From Robertmurraya andreesenii (GTDB taxonomy: Bacteria; Bacillota; Bacilli; Bacillales; Cytobacillaceae), in the NCBI RefSeq assembly GCF_030813005.1, contig NZ_JAUSTU010000011.1:62001-126000 (forward strand): a stretch of DNA of 64,000 nt, given 5' to 3'. The notes below the pieces were generated by a model, which worked only from the letters and a program-made list of their open reading frames with translations, was not told the DNA's origin and did not search any database. Of the stretch, positions 63,837-64,000 are shown in pieces; positions within the stretch are counted from its first letter, which is position 1; the number at the start of each line of letters is the position of its first letter. Position numbers and translations under genes: made by a program.

Positions 63837-64000
63837 ATGGCTGAATCAAAAGAACAAAGATTAGCTAGGGAGATCTATGAAAAAGTTGGTGGCATGGAGA
63901 ATGTCGAGAAACTGATTCATTGTATGACAAGGGTTCGAATCACTGTTAGAGATTATAGCAAAATTGATATGGCTGGACTAAAAGCCATCGATGGAGTACT
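63837..64000 (+). CDS. murP: PTS MurNAc transporter subunit EIIBC MurP (5' end only)
   Basis: The first 54 codons are visible before the window ends. They form the start of a PTS EIIB domain: LAREIYEKVGGMENVEKLIH and CMTRVRITVRD, with the phospho-Cys near residue 29. The position after mupG and murQ points to MurP, which imports and phosphorylates MurNAc or MurNAc-GlcNAc. AAGGAGG lies nine bases before ATG 63837, and the murQ stop is 27 bp upstream. Confidence 0.88.
   Translation, partial: MAESKEQRLAREIYEKVGGMENVEKLIHCMTRVRITVRDYSKIDMAGLKAIDGV

Noticed and set aside
1..64000. Prophage, insertion sequence, CRISPR array or tRNA/rRNA genes
   Set aside because: No transposase, integrase, cas gene, regular direct-repeat array or cloverleaf was recognised by reading; a tRNAscan or Infernal run would be needed to exclude a missed tRNA.

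Overview
The window looks like chromosome of a low-GC, endospore-former-type Bacillaceae (Bacillus, Neobacillus or a close relative). The reasons are the A+T-rich composition, AGGAGG-type ribosome binding sites with frequent TTG and GTG starts, a cydA-cydB-cydD order, an opuA operon, a SinI-like anti-repressor, a Nat-type ABC transporter beside a LytTR two-component pair, T-box and Mn riboswitches, and a mupG-murQ-murP cluster. No phage, insertion sequence, CRISPR array, rRNA or tRNA was recognised. The accessory character comes from short dispersed repeats and several decayed or rearranged genes.

Layout. 1-4048: cytochrome bd oxidase (cydA, cydB, cydD, the last cut by the window edge). 4363-6605: a MutS2 paralogue without the Smr nuclease domain, preceded by what reads as a ribosome-mediated attenuator (seven-codon leader peptide, three-way-junction RNA, intrinsic terminator). 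6794-11922: DoxX-like protein, SCO1 lipoprotein, ABC-2 exporter pair and its probable LytTR/GHKL regulators. 12207-16568: small nuclease-like and hypothetical genes, an SDR protein and its TetR repressor with three matching operators. 16784-24571: lipid-related cluster with an AidB-like acyl-CoA dehydrogenase, a CorC-type transporter, a DUF6230-like secreted protein, a frameshifted acyl-CoA dehydrogenase fused to a DUF6114-type membrane tail, a second acyl-CoA dehydrogenase lacking the usual catalytic Glu, and an SCP2 protein. 24706-28382: TerC exporter under a yybP-ykoY Mn riboswitch, and a Ca-type P-ATPase. 28549-35121: MFS drug exporter with divergent TetR, a metallo-beta-lactamase-fold protein and opuA. 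35704-52526: diguanylate cyclase, orphan Opp-type permeases, UspA proteins, a SinI-like protein, a two-component pair whose kinase has an in-frame stop, two chemoreceptors, an EAL gene with an internal deletion, HAD phosphatase, CDF transporter and an HTH/PBP regulator. 52629-57166: Uma2 nuclease-like protein, SelO, MMPL exporter. 57225-61657: T-box-controlled operon for a SAM hydrolase and an ECF transporter. 61709-64000: MurNAc-6P recycling operon with two operator palindromes.

Two dispersed repeat families run through the intergenic DNA: a 55-bp GGTACC/TGTCCAC element (four full copies and one short copy) and a hairpin containing TGTCCTTAATAC (two copies and a fragment). The most interesting candidate system is the MutS2 paralogue with its attenuator. 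MutS2 of B. subtilis acts on collided ribosomes, so a translation-sensing leader in front of a nuclease-free paralogue suggests an inducible ribosome-rescue or antibiotic-response factor. That last step is inference. Several annotated starts were moved to fit ribosome binding sites or promoters; the reasons are given in each entry.
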